A stretch of DNA of 64,000 bases, from contig NZ_QWET01000002.1 in the NCBI RefSeq assembly GCF_003573545.1, forward strand, positions 186,001 through 250,000, read 5' to 3'. Positions within the stretch are counted from its first letter, which is position 1, and the number at the start of each line of letters is the position of its first letter. The notes beneath the pieces were generated by a model. That model worked only from the letters and a program-made list of their open reading frames with translations. It had not been told where the DNA came from and did no database searches. The DNA comes from Mariniphaga sediminis. Lineage in GTDB: Bacteria; Bacteroidota; Bacteroidia; Bacteroidales; Prolixibacteraceae. The position numbers were made by a program, and so were the translations under genes. This document shows, piece after piece, positions 31,982 through 41,724 of the stretch.

Positions 31982-33343
31982 CTTTCCATTTTTCTTTTTA
32001 AACCAGTAAAAAACCGGAATTCCCGAAAGCGCAGTCAGAATGGCAATAGTTGATTCCCATGGGCGTTCAAAATACGCCAGTACTAAAATCGCCAAACTAA
32101 CGATGATAAAAAACACATGGGCCACCGGATAACCGGGAAGCTTCAACCTGCTCTTTCCGGCAATCCGCAATTTAAAAACGCCCAACACAGCCAAAATTGG
32201 AAAAATACCGAGCGCAAACCCCATGTAAGCCAGAATCTGTTCGAAGGTACCGGAAAGCACCAGTACAATGGCAATAGCGCTTTGCAACAACAACGCGTTG
32301 GAAGGTACTTTGAAGCGGGGATGAACGGCCGAAACCCACTTAAAAAAATAGCCGTCGCGCGCCATGGAATAATAAACGCGGGGTCCCAGGATAATATAAG
32401 CGCTGAGCGAAGAAAAAAGGGCAAACGAAATAAGCATGGAAATAACCGTTTCGGCAATTCCCCCGAATGCAAAACCAGCTGCCACAGCTCCTATTTCCGG
32501 TTCTCCTGCCATTTGCCCGGGCGGGATGGCATACACAAAGAACAGGTTCAGCAGCAGATACAAAAGCATGACAACGCCTGTGGAAATAAGTAACGAACGG
32601 GGAATTACCCGAACTGGATTTTTTATTTCAGAACCAATGTAGGTTGCCGAATTCCAACCGCTGTATGCAAACATGATGAACATAAGCGACAGCCCCATAG
32701 ATTTCCACCCCGAAAAATTGAAAGAAAAAGGTTCTCTTTCCGGCGACGAAGCCTGTAAATGATCCAGACTTCCATTTCCCCAGCTGAATCCGGCAATAAT
32801 CAGCCCAACAATCAATACTATTTTCAGCATAGTGAGCCCGCTTTGTACCCGGGCGCCCAATATCACACCGCGGGCGTGCAGCAAAGAAAACGCAAGGATA
32901 ACCAGGATGGCCAGTAACCTGCTGAATAATTCCGGATGTACAATCTCGTCAAACAAAAACCACGACTGAAACCCCGGAAATGCCCAAATAAAATATTTAC
33001 TGAACCCGATAGCAGAAGCAGCAATGGGCGCAGAAAAACCAACAATGAGCGAAAGCCAGCCACTTAAAAAACCCAGCATCGGGTGAAATAATTTTGAGAT
33101 GAACGTGTATTCGCCGCCTGCCTCCGGGAATGCCGCCCCCAGTTCTCCGAAAGCCAGGGCCCCGCAAAGGGCAATTAAGCCACCCACAAGCCAAAGTCCT
33201 AACGTTAGTAACGGATGGCCAAGAAAATTCATCAGGTACCCTGTGGTGGTAAAGATTCCTGCCCCAATAATGTTGGCAACAACAATATTGGTTACCGGAA
33301 AAAGCCCCAGCTTTCGTTCCAGATGACTACCGGACGAATTCAA
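31967..33343 (-). CDS. APC-family amino acid permease
   Basis: 458 residues and about twelve membrane helices. The opening LGLFPVTNIVVANIIGAGIFTTTG holds the GAGIF motif of the amino acid-polyamine-organocation family, and GGEYTFISKLFHPMLGFLSGW is the conserved second-to-third helix region. It probably takes up or exchanges an amino acid; specificity is not readable. The start overlaps the end of the exported methyltransferase gene by 4 bp, so both are one transcript. Confidence 0.9.
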   Translation of the reverse strand: MNSSGSHLERKLGLFPVTNIVVANIIGAGIFTTTGYLMNFLGHPLLTLGLWLVGGLIALCGALAFGELGAAFPEAGGEYTFISKLFHPMLGFLSGWLSLIVGFSAPIAASAIGFSKYFIWAFPGFQSWFLFDEIVHPELFSRLLAILVILAFSLLHARGVILGARVQSGLTMLKIVLIVGLIIAGFSWGNGSLDHLQASSPEREPFSFNFSGWKSMGLSLMFIMFAYSGWNSATYIGSEIKNPVRVIPRSLLISTGVVMLLYLLLNLFFVYAIPPGQMAGEPEIGAVAAGFAFGGIAETVISMLISFALFSSLSAYIILGPRVYYSMARDGYFFKWVSAVHPRFKVPSNALLLQSAIAIVLVLSGTFEQILAYMGFALGIFPILAVLGVFKLRIAGKSRLKLPGYPVAHVFFIIVSLAILVLAYFERPWESTIAILTALSGIPVFYWFKKKNGKLPVS

Positions 33344-33993
33344 TTTGTTTCTGGTTTTTCAGCTTTCTTGTAGCTAATAGAAATACCCGAACGGCTATTT
33401 CGGACATAAGAAGTTTTGTAATAATCAAGACTTTCGATATACTCCACAAACTCGCGGATTCCGGAAATTCGCATGGAGGTGTTATGCGCGGTAAAGCAGC
33501 CCCCCACTTTCAGCTTTGGGTCCATGGTAACAAAATAATTTTTGTACCAGTATTTATCCGCGTCGCTAAAAACAAAATCATACTTGCCGGGCAGGCTGGG
33601 AACCAGATCGTGCGCATCGGCCAACCTTGCATCAATAAATTTATCTACTCCCGCTTTTTTAAAGTTCGCCTTGGCCTCCAACCAGCGTTTCTTGTCAATT
33701 TCAATGGTAATCAGTTTCCCGCCGGTTTTGCTCAGCGCCCATGCAATCCATATTGCAGAATGCCCTGTGGAAGTTCCTATTTCCACCGCTTTGGTGTAAT
33801 TATTCTCCACAATAATGTCGTAAAGGGTTTTACCGTCTGAGATAGGCACATTCATATCGCGCCAGTTATTTACATTTTCCTCGAGAAATGTTTTTACTTT
33901 CCGGTCGAGATTGGTTTTTATCTCAGGATATTGCGCTTTGGCAAAGAATACTCCAAAAATCAGTACTGCAACGGCCACATATTTCAATTTCAT
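33340..33993 (-). CDS. O-methyltransferase-fold protein with signal peptide
   Basis: The fold of a class I O-methyltransferase (catechol/caffeoyl-CoA type) is clear from VEIGTSTGHSAIWIAWAL (SAM site), ITIEIDKKRWLEAKANF, and FVFSDADKYWYKNYF with the metal-binding Asp region. Residues 1-20 (MKLKYVAVAVLIFGVFFAKA) form a signal peptide followed by QYPEI, so the product is predicted to leave the cytoplasm, where SAM is not normally available. Related exported forms exist in Bacteroidota. 217 residues. Confidence 0.83.
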   Translation of the reverse strand: MKLKYVAVAVLIFGVFFAKAQYPEIKTNLDRKVKTFLEENVNNWRDMNVPISDGKTLYDIIVENNYTKAVEIGTSTGHSAIWIAWALSKTGGKLITIEIDKKRWLEAKANFKKAGVDKFIDARLADAHDLVPSLPGKYDFVFSDADKYWYKNYFVTMDPKLKVGGCFTAHNTSMRISGIREFVEYIESLDYYKTSYVRNSRSGISISYKKAEKPETN

Positions 33994-34037
33994 GGGAACC
34001 TTATTTTGTTGTACGTCTTAAAGATAAAAAAAATGGA

Positions 34038-35306
34038 CTAACTCCCCTGACTTTTTAAGTCATCTTCTTTTACATTTTCACTTTGAGCGAGCACGGGCTC
34101 ATTGTCTTTAAAATGAAAATAAGCGTCGAGAAAAACAGGAATACTTTGCGAAGCGACACTGTTTGGCGAATTGCTAAGGTAAACAATTCCGATATGTTCC
34201 TGACTACACAGTGCAATTTCCGCCTTGTAACCATTCACATACCCACCATGGTAAGCCACATGCCTTCCTTTGTAATCGACCGTCCGCCAACCGATAGCGT
34301 ATCTTTTCGATTTTGCCTTGTTCCAATACCGAAAATATCCCCGGTGCAGATGTGAATTCACCTGAGGGGTAAAAACCGTTTCCATGATGTGGCTCTGGAG
34401 CAATGGGTTTTCCTCATCCAGCAATGCCAGAAGAAACTGTGATAAATCAGAAATACTTGCATTAACCCCGGCAGCCGGGGCTGTTGAATAGTATCTGTCG
34501 TTCAGGGGAAGTGCCCGGTAACGGCCATTTCCACCCGAATGGGGAAAGGCTTTGTTTGGATTATCCCGGAAACTTTCAAAATCAGCCGAAGCATCATTCA
34601 TTCCCAAAGGCCCAAACAGTTTCTCTTTTATCAGTTCGCTATAACTTTTGGATGTTTTTACCGACAAAATGGTATCCAAAAGACTGAACATTACGTTCTG
34701 GTATCCATACAATTCACCCGGAGGGGCCGAAATATCAACGTATTTCAGTCGTTCCACGATGTTACTTAAAGGAACATAACCTTCTACAAGATCGTCATAC
34801 GCATGGGGAACAAGTCCTGTGGTGTGGCTTAATAAATGACGGATAGACAACTGCCGCGTACTTGCCGGCAGGCTGAGACAAAAACCCGGAATGGATGCTG
34901 CTACTTTTTCATCAAAATCGATAATTTCTTCCTGTGCCAAAAGACCGGCCAGTACTCCGGTAACCGGCTTGGAAACAGATGCAAGCCTGAAAATGGTATG
35001 TTCATCAATTGAATCCGAACTCCCTATTTTTTGAGTTCCGAAACACTTCATAAAAGCCACCTGGTCTTTATAAAGAATGGCCACCGCAGCGCCAACAGTT
35101 CCTGAAGAGGTTACTTCTCCGGTGAGCCACTGCTCATACTCCCGGAAAATATCCTGCATCTCAGCCAACTCCAGTTCAGACTGGGATGGACGGAGGTTTT
35201 CTAATTCAATGAAACTATCGGGGGAAGAAGAAATAGGCTGATTTGTAGTAGTCAGCAATAACAAAAACAATAAAGCCAGTACGGTAAAAAATCTCTGTCC
35301 CTTCAT
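34038..35306 (-). CDS. Exported serine hydrolase (class C beta-lactamase / PBP4*-like)
   Basis: 422 residues with a signal peptide (about 1-20). Catalytic motifs are S110-V-S-K113 in LASVSKPVTG, YGYQN (the Y-x-N motif) and YHGGYVNG in place of KTG. A DUF-like tail with PVLAQSENVK follows. The family includes penicillin-binding esterases and D-aminopeptidases; real beta-lactamase activity cannot be judged from sequence. It lies 44 bp before the methyltransferase-permease pair and may head that operon. Upstream (35478-35507) is an inverted repeat. Confidence 0.88.
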   Translation of the reverse strand: MKGQRFFTVLALLFLLLLTTTNQPISSSPDSFIELENLRPSQSELELAEMQDIFREYEQWLTGEVTSSGTVGAAVAILYKDQVAFMKCFGTQKIGSSDSIDEHTIFRLASVSKPVTGVLAGLLAQEEIIDFDEKVAASIPGFCLSLPASTRQLSIRHLLSHTTGLVPHAYDDLVEGYVPLSNIVERLKYVDISAPPGELYGYQNVMFSLLDTILSVKTSKSYSELIKEKLFGPLGMNDASADFESFRDNPNKAFPHSGGNGRYRALPLNDRYYSTAPAAGVNASISDLSQFLLALLDEENPLLQSHIMETVFTPQVNSHLHRGYFRYWNKAKSKRYAIGWRTVDYKGRHVAYHGGYVNGYKAEIALCSQEHIGIVYLSNSPNSVASQSIPVFLDAYFHFKDNEPVLAQSENVKEDDLKSQGS

Positions 35307-35477
35307 TCAGTCTCAGTCTTTATCAGGAAAAGCAAAAGTGCCTTTTCGTTTTATAATTGCCGAAATTAAAAAAATCAGGAAAAAATTCAATACCATTAAG
35401 GATTTTATTTTTAACACGTCTCATGTTAATAAAGTCAAACCCGAAAATAATCCCGAACATCTGCCGGAATTACATTT

Positions 35478-35507
35478 ATACTGAAATCCTCCCTGGCCTT
35501 TCAGTAT
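35478..35507. repeat. Inverted repeat between gltD and a serine hydrolase gene
   Basis: Arms atactgaaa (35478-35486) and tttcagtat (35499-35507) are perfect 9-base complements around 12 bases. No T-run follows on either strand. It lies 25 bases beyond the gltD stop and may be an RNA processing or weak termination structure. Confidence 0.4.
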
Positions 35508-35531
35508 GAAGGACAAGTTTACCCGAAAATA

Positions 35532-36956
35532 TTAAACATTCCGGAGGAATGCATCAACTCCCCGGGCGGCCACCTTACCAGCCTCAATAGCATGAACAAC
35601 AAGGCTTGCTCCCTTTTCCGCATCTCCGGCTGCAAATATTCCTTCTACTGTAGTTTGTTTTTGCTCATCTACTTTCACATTTCCACGGGCATCATATTCC
35701 ACGCCCAAAGCATCGAGCAAACCATTATGAACAGGCTGGGTAAAACCCATAGAGAGCAAAACCAATTCGGCATCGATAAGTTCCGAAGTTCCTTCAACTT
35801 CATTCATTACCCAACGGCCATTGTCATCTTTAGACCATTCAACCTGAATTATTTCAACCTGTTTCAGCTTACCTTCTTCGCCAATAAACCTCTTGGTAGA
35901 AAGGCTCCATCTGCGCTCGCAACCTTCTTCGTGTGAACTTGACGTACGCAAAGTATTTGGCCAGTATGGCCATGGATTGTTTCCTTCCCTTTTTTCCGGA
36001 GGCTTCGGCAGAATTTCAATTTGGGTAACCGATTTTGCCTGCTGGCGGTTGGACGTTCCCACACAGTCGGAACCTGTATCTCCGCCGCCAATTACAAGTA
36101 CATTTTTATCTTTGGCATGAATCCTGTTTTTAGTGGTAATCTTTTTACCTGCCACCAATTTATTTTGCTGGGTAAGAAAATCCATAGCAAAATGTACTCC
36201 GTCGAGGTCGCGTCCCTCCACAGGCAGGTCGCGGGGTTGTTCCGCTCCAACAGCCAACAATACCGCATCAAATTCCTGGAGCAGATCCTCTTTCGAAATA
36301 TCAACTCCCACAGTCACGTTCGTTTTAAAATTCATTCCCTCATCAACGAAAATTTCCAACCTGCGGTCGATAACCCGTTTGTTGAGTTTAAAATCAGGAA
36401 TGCCATAACGAAGCAACCCTCCAATCGCATCGTTTTTTTCAAAAACAGTGACAGTATGGCCGGCCCTGTTGAGCAAGTCGGCAGCCGACAAACCAGCCGG
36501 TCCGGACCCGATAACGGCCACTTTTTTACCCGTACGAACTTTGGGAGGATTGGCTTTAATAATACCCGCCTCAAAAGCCTGCTCTACCGTAGCACATTCA
36601 TTTTCACGAATGGTAACGGGCTCCTCATCAATAGCCAGCACACACGATTTCTCGCAGGGTGCGGGGCAAACCCTCCCGGTAATTTCCGGAAAACTGTTTG
36701 TGGAGTGTAATATGTAATATGCTTCTTCCTTATTTCCACGGTAAAGCGCATCCTGCCATTCCGGAATTTTACTGCCCACGGGGCAGCCCCAATGGCAAAA
36801 CGGAATGCCGCAATCCATACACCGGGAAGCCTGTAGCCTCCTGTCATTTTCATTTAGTGTCTGTTCCACTTCTCCGTAATCGTATATTCTCTCTTTGGCA
36901 GGACGATAACCTGCCACCTGGCGTGGAACTTTCATAAAACCTTTTGGATCTCCCAT
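35532..36956 (-). CDS. gltD: Glutamate synthase small subunit
   Basis: The beta subunit passes NAD(P)H electrons to the large subunit. It has an N-terminal cluster-binding region with RCMDCGIPFCHWGCPVGSKIP (quoted key Cys at CMDC, C and C) and GRVCPAPCEKSC, then an FAD-binding GSGPAGLSAADLL and an NAD(P)-binding VLVIGGGDTGSDC. 474 residues is normal. The gene starts 45 bp after the gltB stop in the same direction. Confidence 0.96.
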   Translation of the reverse strand: MGDPKGFMKVPRQVAGYRPAKERIYDYGEVEQTLNENDRRLQASRCMDCGIPFCHWGCPVGSKIPEWQDALYRGNKEEAYYILHSTNSFPEITGRVCPAPCEKSCVLAIDEEPVTIRENECATVEQAFEAGIIKANPPKVRTGKKVAVIGSGPAGLSAADLLNRAGHTVTVFEKNDAIGGLLRYGIPDFKLNKRVIDRRLEIFVDEGMNFKTNVTVGVDISKEDLLQEFDAVLLAVGAEQPRDLPVEGRDLDGVHFAMDFLTQQNKLVAGKKITTKNRIHAKDKNVLVIGGGDTGSDCVGTSNRQQAKSVTQIEILPKPPEKREGNNPWPYWPNTLRTSSSHEEGCERRWSLSTKRFIGEEGKLKQVEIIQVEWSKDDNGRWVMNEVEGTSELIDAELVLLSMGFTQPVHNGLLDALGVEYDARGNVKVDEQKQTTVEGIFAAGDAEKGASLVVHAIEAGKVAARGVDAFLRNV

Positions 36957-37001
36957 ATCTGTAGTGTCCTTTTTTCTGTGTTATTAAAATCGAAAATATG
37001 T

Positions 37002-40000
37002 CTATTCGTGACGTGACGGATCGTCTTCGGTCAACTGCAACTTTTTCTGCAATTCCTGAATCTTTTGCTCTTCCAGTACTTTCTTGTACTCGAACGGAAT
37101 AACCTTCACAAACTTCGGAAGGTATTCTTCCCAATTAGTCAGGATTTTTGCAGCCAGGTTACTTTGTGTGTACAGCAAATGATCATTAATCAATTTTTGC
37201 AACTCTATAACGTCAGATTTATCTTCTACTGGCAATAAATCCACTAACCCCTTGTTACAGAAATAATCGAAATTACCGTTTGTGTCTAGCACATAGGCAA
37301 TCCCGCCGCTCATACCGGCCGCGAAGTTTTTTCCTGTTTGACCAAGCACAACTACCCGGCCACCGGTCATATACTCACAGCAATGGTCTCCGGCACCTTC
37401 CACCACGGCATGTACCCCTGAGTTCCTTACGCAAAACCGTTCTCCTGCTACCCCTCTGATGTATGCCTCGCCTCTGGTGGCACCATAAAAAGAGGTATTT
37501 CCGATAATAATATTTTCTTCCGGTTTAAAGGTACTCCCAACAGGAGGAACTACAACAATTTTTCCACCTGAAAGTCCTTTACCGATATAATCGTTTGCAT
37601 CTCCTTCGAGCCTGAAGGTAACCCCTTTTACCAGGAACGCACCAAAACTTTGTCCGGCTGTTCCGTGAAATGTACAGTTTATGGTATCGGGGGGAAGCCC
37701 CTCTTCGCCGTACCGTTTGGAAATTTCGCCCGAAAGCATCGCTCCGGTCGTACGATCCACGTTAATAATTGAGTGTGAAATCCACACTTTTTCTGCGCCC
37801 CTGATGGCTTTCCGGGCATCCCTGATTAAGTCGAGATCGAGGTGCCCCTTATTTTGACGGGTATTAGGATGCGTATTCCGAATAGCCACATTCTTTGCTT
37901 CTTTGGGCATGTAAAGAAGTCTGGAAAAATCGATTCCCTTCATTTTCCAGTTGGAAATCTCTTTATTCACTTCCAGCAAATCTGTCCGCCCAACAATGTC
38001 ATCGAATTTCGTAAATCCCATTTCGGCAAGGTGCTCACGAATCTCGCGGGCCACAAACCTGAAATAATTTATCGTATATTCTGATTTTCCAATAAATCTT
38101 TTTCGCAACTCTTCGTCTTGTGTGGCAATCCCTGTAGGACAAGTATTCATATGACACTTACGCATCATAACGCAGCCCAGAACGATAAGCGGCGCTGTGG
38201 AAAAGCCAAACTCTTCTGCCCCGAGGCATGCCATGGTAACAACATCCCGACCGGTTTTCAACTGTCCGTCGACCTGAAGTTTAACCCTTCCCCGCAGGTT
38301 ATTCAGTACCAGTGTTTGTTGTGTTTCGGCAATACCAAGCTCAACCGGCAATCCGGCATGTTTGATGGAACTGGCAGGACTTGCTCCTGTTCCTCCCTCG
38401 GTACCGGCAATCACAATTACGTCTGAAAAAGCCTTTGAAACACCCGCGGCAATAGTACCTACGCCATCTTCCGAAACCAGTTTTACCGAAACCCTCGCAG
38501 TGGGATTGGTAATTTTCAGGTCATAAATCAACTGCGCCAAATCTTCAATGGAATAAATATCATGGTGCGGAGGCGGCGAAATCAAAGTAATTCCGGGGGT
38601 GGAGTTCCGGGTTTTGGCAATAATTTTATTCACCTTGTAGCCTGGCAACTGTCCCCCTTCGCCCGGCTTGGCGCCCTGGGCAATTTTTATCTGAAGCTCG
38701 TCGGCATTTACCAGGTAATTATTTGTAACCCCAAAGCGTCCCGATGCCACTTGTTTTATTTTGCTGTTGCGGTCGGTCCCGAAGCGTGCAGGATCTTCCC
38801 CGCCTTCACCGGTATTGCTCCTTCCTCCAATGGTATTCATAGTGACAGCCAGCGCCTGGTGGGTCTCAATACTGATGGATCCGTACGACATAGCGCCCGT
38901 AACAAAACGCTTCATGATTTCTTCTTCCGGCTCCACCTGATCCAACGGAATCGGGTTACGCTTGAATTTAAAACACCCGCGCACAAAAGCCGGTTTCCTG
39001 TTCTGTTGATCGACCAACGAACTAAATTCTTTAAACTTAGCATAGTCGTTTGTCCGGGTAGCCCACTGAAGCAATCCGATTGATTCCGGATTCCAGGCGT
39101 GGTGTTGCCCGTTTTTTCTCCAGGCATACGTTCCATCACTTTCCAAACGGAAAGGTTCAGGAGTAGCATCCTCTTCAAATGCTTTTTGATGGAACATCGT
39201 AGCTTCGGTACAAATCTCTTCCAGACCCACTCCTCCAATCTTCGCAGCCGTTCCGGTAAAGTACTTATCTACAACATCTTTACTGATACCTACCGATTCA
39301 AAAATTTGGGCTCCGTGATAACTACGCAAGGTGGAAATCCCCATTTTCGAAAAGACTTTAAGTAGCCCTTTATCAATGGCCTTGATATAATTTTTCCGTG
39401 CTTCTTTATATTCCAGGTCTATTTTCCCTTCTTTTACCAAATGGTCGATAGCGGCAAAAGCGAGGTATGGATTGATTACACTTGCCCCGTAACCAATAAG
39501 CAAAGCAAAATGGTGCACCTCACGGGCTTCTCCGGTTTCCACAATAATACCCACCTGCATCCTCTTTTGTTTTTTAATAAGGTGGTGGTGTACTGCTGCA
39601 ACTGCAAGCAGTGAAGGGATAGCCGCTTCTTCTTTGCCGATATTCCTGTCGCTCAGAATTATATAATTCTTCTTACTGTCCACTGCTTTTTCAGCATCAG
39701 TCAACATTTTTTCAATGGCCTCCTCAAACCCTTTCACTCCTTTGTTCACCGAAAAAACCATTGGGATTACCTTGTGAGAAAACATCTCATCTTTCAGGTC
39801 TTTTATTTTTCCCAAATCAGTGTTGGTTAAAATGGGCTCCGGGAACTTGATAAGCTTACAGTGTTCCGGTGTCTCCATAAGAATATTGGAATGGAAAGAA
39901 CCGATATAGTTTGCCAACGACATTACCAGCCCTTCCCGGATGGGGTCGATCGCCGGATTGGTAACCTGTGCGAACATTTGTTTAAAGTACTCAAACAATC

Positions 40001-41537
40001 GCCGCGGCTTATCTGAAAAAACAGCCAGGGGAACATCGTTACCCATTGAGCTGGTAGGCTCAGCGCCGTTTTCGCTCATGGGTTTTATCAGTTCGTATAA
40101 ATCCTCTTTCGTGTATCCGAAGGCTTTAGTATATGTATCAAAGTTTTCAATGGTTGACGGCACACGATGTTTCACCTTAATATCGTCCATCATCAGGCGA
40201 TTTTCCTTGAGCCACATTTGATAAGGATTTCGGTGGCTCAACTGGTCTTTCACCTCTTCATCAGGAATAATAATACCCAATTGGGTATCTACCAACAAAA
40301 TTTTTCCTGGTCGTAGCCGGCCTTTGGCTTTTATCTCCTCCGGCCTGAATGTTTGCACTCCCACCTCAGACCCCATTATTATAAGATCATTTTTGGTAAT
40401 AACGTACCGCGAAGGCCGCAGCCCGTTCCGGTCGAGGGTGCCGCCAATGTACCGCCCGTCGGAAAATACCATAGAAGCGGGGCCGTCCCACGGCTCCATA
40501 ATAGTGGAGTGGTACTCATAAAATGCTTTCAGACTGTCGGGTATCGGATTCTTTTCATTAAATGATTCCGGAATCATCATACACAGTGAATGGGGCAGAG
40601 AGCGCCCTGTCATGTGCAGAAACTCGAGCACGTTATCAAACGAAGCCGAATCGGATTTACCGGGTTCTATAACCGGCAGCAACTTTTTAAGGTCATCGCC
40701 ATACACTTCTGATTTCAATAGTGCCTCGCGGGCCTTCATCCACAGGCGATTTCCTTTTATCGTATTTATTTCGCCATTGTGGGCCACAATCCGGAAAGGT
40801 TGTGCCAAATCCCAGGTTGGAAAGGTATTGGTACTAAACCGTGAATGAACCAGTGCAATGGCGCTTTTGAGCTTTTCATTCTTTAAATCAAGAAAATAAT
40901 CACGCAATTGAACGGGGGTCAGCATCCCTTTGTAAACAATTATTTTCGCTGAAAGGCTGGGTTGATAAAAGCTTTCTTTATATTTCAGCTTCGATTCCCT
41001 GATTTCCCGTTCAGCCAGTTTACGCACCACGTATAATTTACGTTCCAGTGCATCTTTTTCAAGGTTGGCTTTTACAAAAACCTGTTTAATTGTCGGTTCC
41101 GTAACTTTGGCAATTTCGCCAGGCGCTGAATGGTCTACCGGCACATCACGGAAACCGACCAGCGTCAGCCCCTCCGCTTCAATATGTTTGGTTAGCACTT
41201 CAACACATAAACCAGCCTCCCTTTCATCTTTAGGAAGAAAAACCAGTCCGGTCCCGTATTTTCCCGGTTCGCCAACATTAAAATTCAATACTTCTGTAAT
41301 AAACTCATGCGGGATTTGCATCAACATTCCCGCTCCGTCGCCGGTGGAGTTGTCGGCACTTATGGCCCCCCGATGGTCCATATTCATCAGAACCTCCAAT
41401 CCCCTCCTGACAATATCGTGCGATGGCTTACCTTTTATGTGGGCAACAAATCCAATTCCACAACTATCTTTTTCATTATCAGGACTATAATAGCCCTGAG
41501 CTTCAGGTAATCTCATTCGTGTCATATTCAAATCCAT
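37002..41537 (-). CDS. gltB: Glutamate synthase large subunit
   Basis: The 1511-residue alpha subunit makes two glutamates from glutamine and 2-oxoglutarate. The class II glutaminase begins at C26 (DSCGIGFVAH), so a 25-residue propeptide must be removed. The FMN-binding synthase domain has GGRSNTGEGGEDP and PPPHHDIYSIEDLAQLIYDL, and the cluster Cys are in CVMMRKCHMNTCPTG. A C-terminal GXGXG-type beta-helix follows. With gltD and the glnK-amtB locus it supports ammonium assimilation by this cell. A weak promoter-like TGACTTTG is seen upstream on the minus strand near 41604. Confidence 0.97.
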   Translation of the reverse strand: MDLNMTRMRLPEAQGYYSPDNEKDSCGIGFVAHIKGKPSHDIVRRGLEVLMNMDHRGAISADNSTGDGAGMLMQIPHEFITEVLNFNVGEPGKYGTGLVFLPKDEREAGLCVEVLTKHIEAEGLTLVGFRDVPVDHSAPGEIAKVTEPTIKQVFVKANLEKDALERKLYVVRKLAEREIRESKLKYKESFYQPSLSAKIIVYKGMLTPVQLRDYFLDLKNEKLKSAIALVHSRFSTNTFPTWDLAQPFRIVAHNGEINTIKGNRLWMKAREALLKSEVYGDDLKKLLPVIEPGKSDSASFDNVLEFLHMTGRSLPHSLCMMIPESFNEKNPIPDSLKAFYEYHSTIMEPWDGPASMVFSDGRYIGGTLDRNGLRPSRYVITKNDLIIMGSEVGVQTFRPEEIKAKGRLRPGKILLVDTQLGIIIPDEEVKDQLSHRNPYQMWLKENRLMMDDIKVKHRVPSTIENFDTYTKAFGYTKEDLYELIKPMSENGAEPTSSMGNDVPLAVFSDKPRRLFEYFKQMFAQVTNPAIDPIREGLVMSLANYIGSFHSNILMETPEHCKLIKFPEPILTNTDLGKIKDLKDEMFSHKVIPMVFSVNKGVKGFEEAIEKMLTDAEKAVDSKKNYIILSDRNIGKEEAAIPSLLAVAAVHHHLIKKQKRMQVGIIVETGEAREVHHFALLIGYGASVINPYLAFAAIDHLVKEGKIDLEYKEARKNYIKAIDKGLLKVFSKMGISTLRSYHGAQIFESVGISKDVVDKYFTGTAAKIGGVGLEEICTEATMFHQKAFEEDATPEPFRLESDGTYAWRKNGQHHAWNPESIGLLQWATRTNDYAKFKEFSSLVDQQNRKPAFVRGCFKFKRNPIPLDQVEPEEEIMKRFVTGAMSYGSISIETHQALAVTMNTIGGRSNTGEGGEDPARFGTDRNSKIKQVASGRFGVTNNYLVNADELQIKIAQGAKPGEGGQLPGYKVNKIIAKTRNSTPGITLISPPPHHDIYSIEDLAQLIYDLKITNPTARVSVKLVSEDGVGTIAAGVSKAFSDVIVIAGTEGGTGASPASSIKHAGLPVELGIAETQQTLVLNNLRGRVKLQVDGQLKTGRDVVTMACLGAEEFGFSTAPLIVLGCVMMRKCHMNTCPTGIATQDEELRKRFIGKSEYTINYFRFVAREIREHLAEMGFTKFDDIVGRTDLLEVNKEISNWKMKGIDFSRLLYMPKEAKNVAIRNTHPNTRQNKGHLDLDLIRDARKAIRGAEKVWISHSIINVDRTTGAMLSGEISKRYGEEGLPPDTINCTFHGTAGQSFGAFLVKGVTFRLEGDANDYIGKGLSGGKIVVVPPVGSTFKPEENIIIGNTSFYGATRGEAYIRGVAGERFCVRNSGVHAVVEGAGDHCCEYMTGGRVVVLGQTGKNFAAGMSGGIAYVLDTNGNFDYFCNKGLVDLLPVEDKSDVIELQKLINDHLLYTQSNLAAKILTNWEEYLPKFVKVIPFEYKKVLEEQKIQELQKKLQLTEDDPSRHE

Positions 41538-41724
41538 ATTTTATTTCTCAATTTTATCAAAAGCAATGATTTCGGTCGTTTTAATGTTAAACTGAAAGCA
41601 AAGTCATACATTTTCTAACGAAATGAAATCAAAAATAATTAAAAGAGAGAAAAATTTCCCTGGATGCTCTAAAAAAATGTGTTAAATAACATACAATTAA
41701 CCTTCCTTTTCCGTAGAAAAATGC

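Noticed and set aside
36021-36710. 229-codon frame opposite gltD
   Set aside because: It lies wholly inside a sure gltD gene and is the expected shadow of its codon usage.
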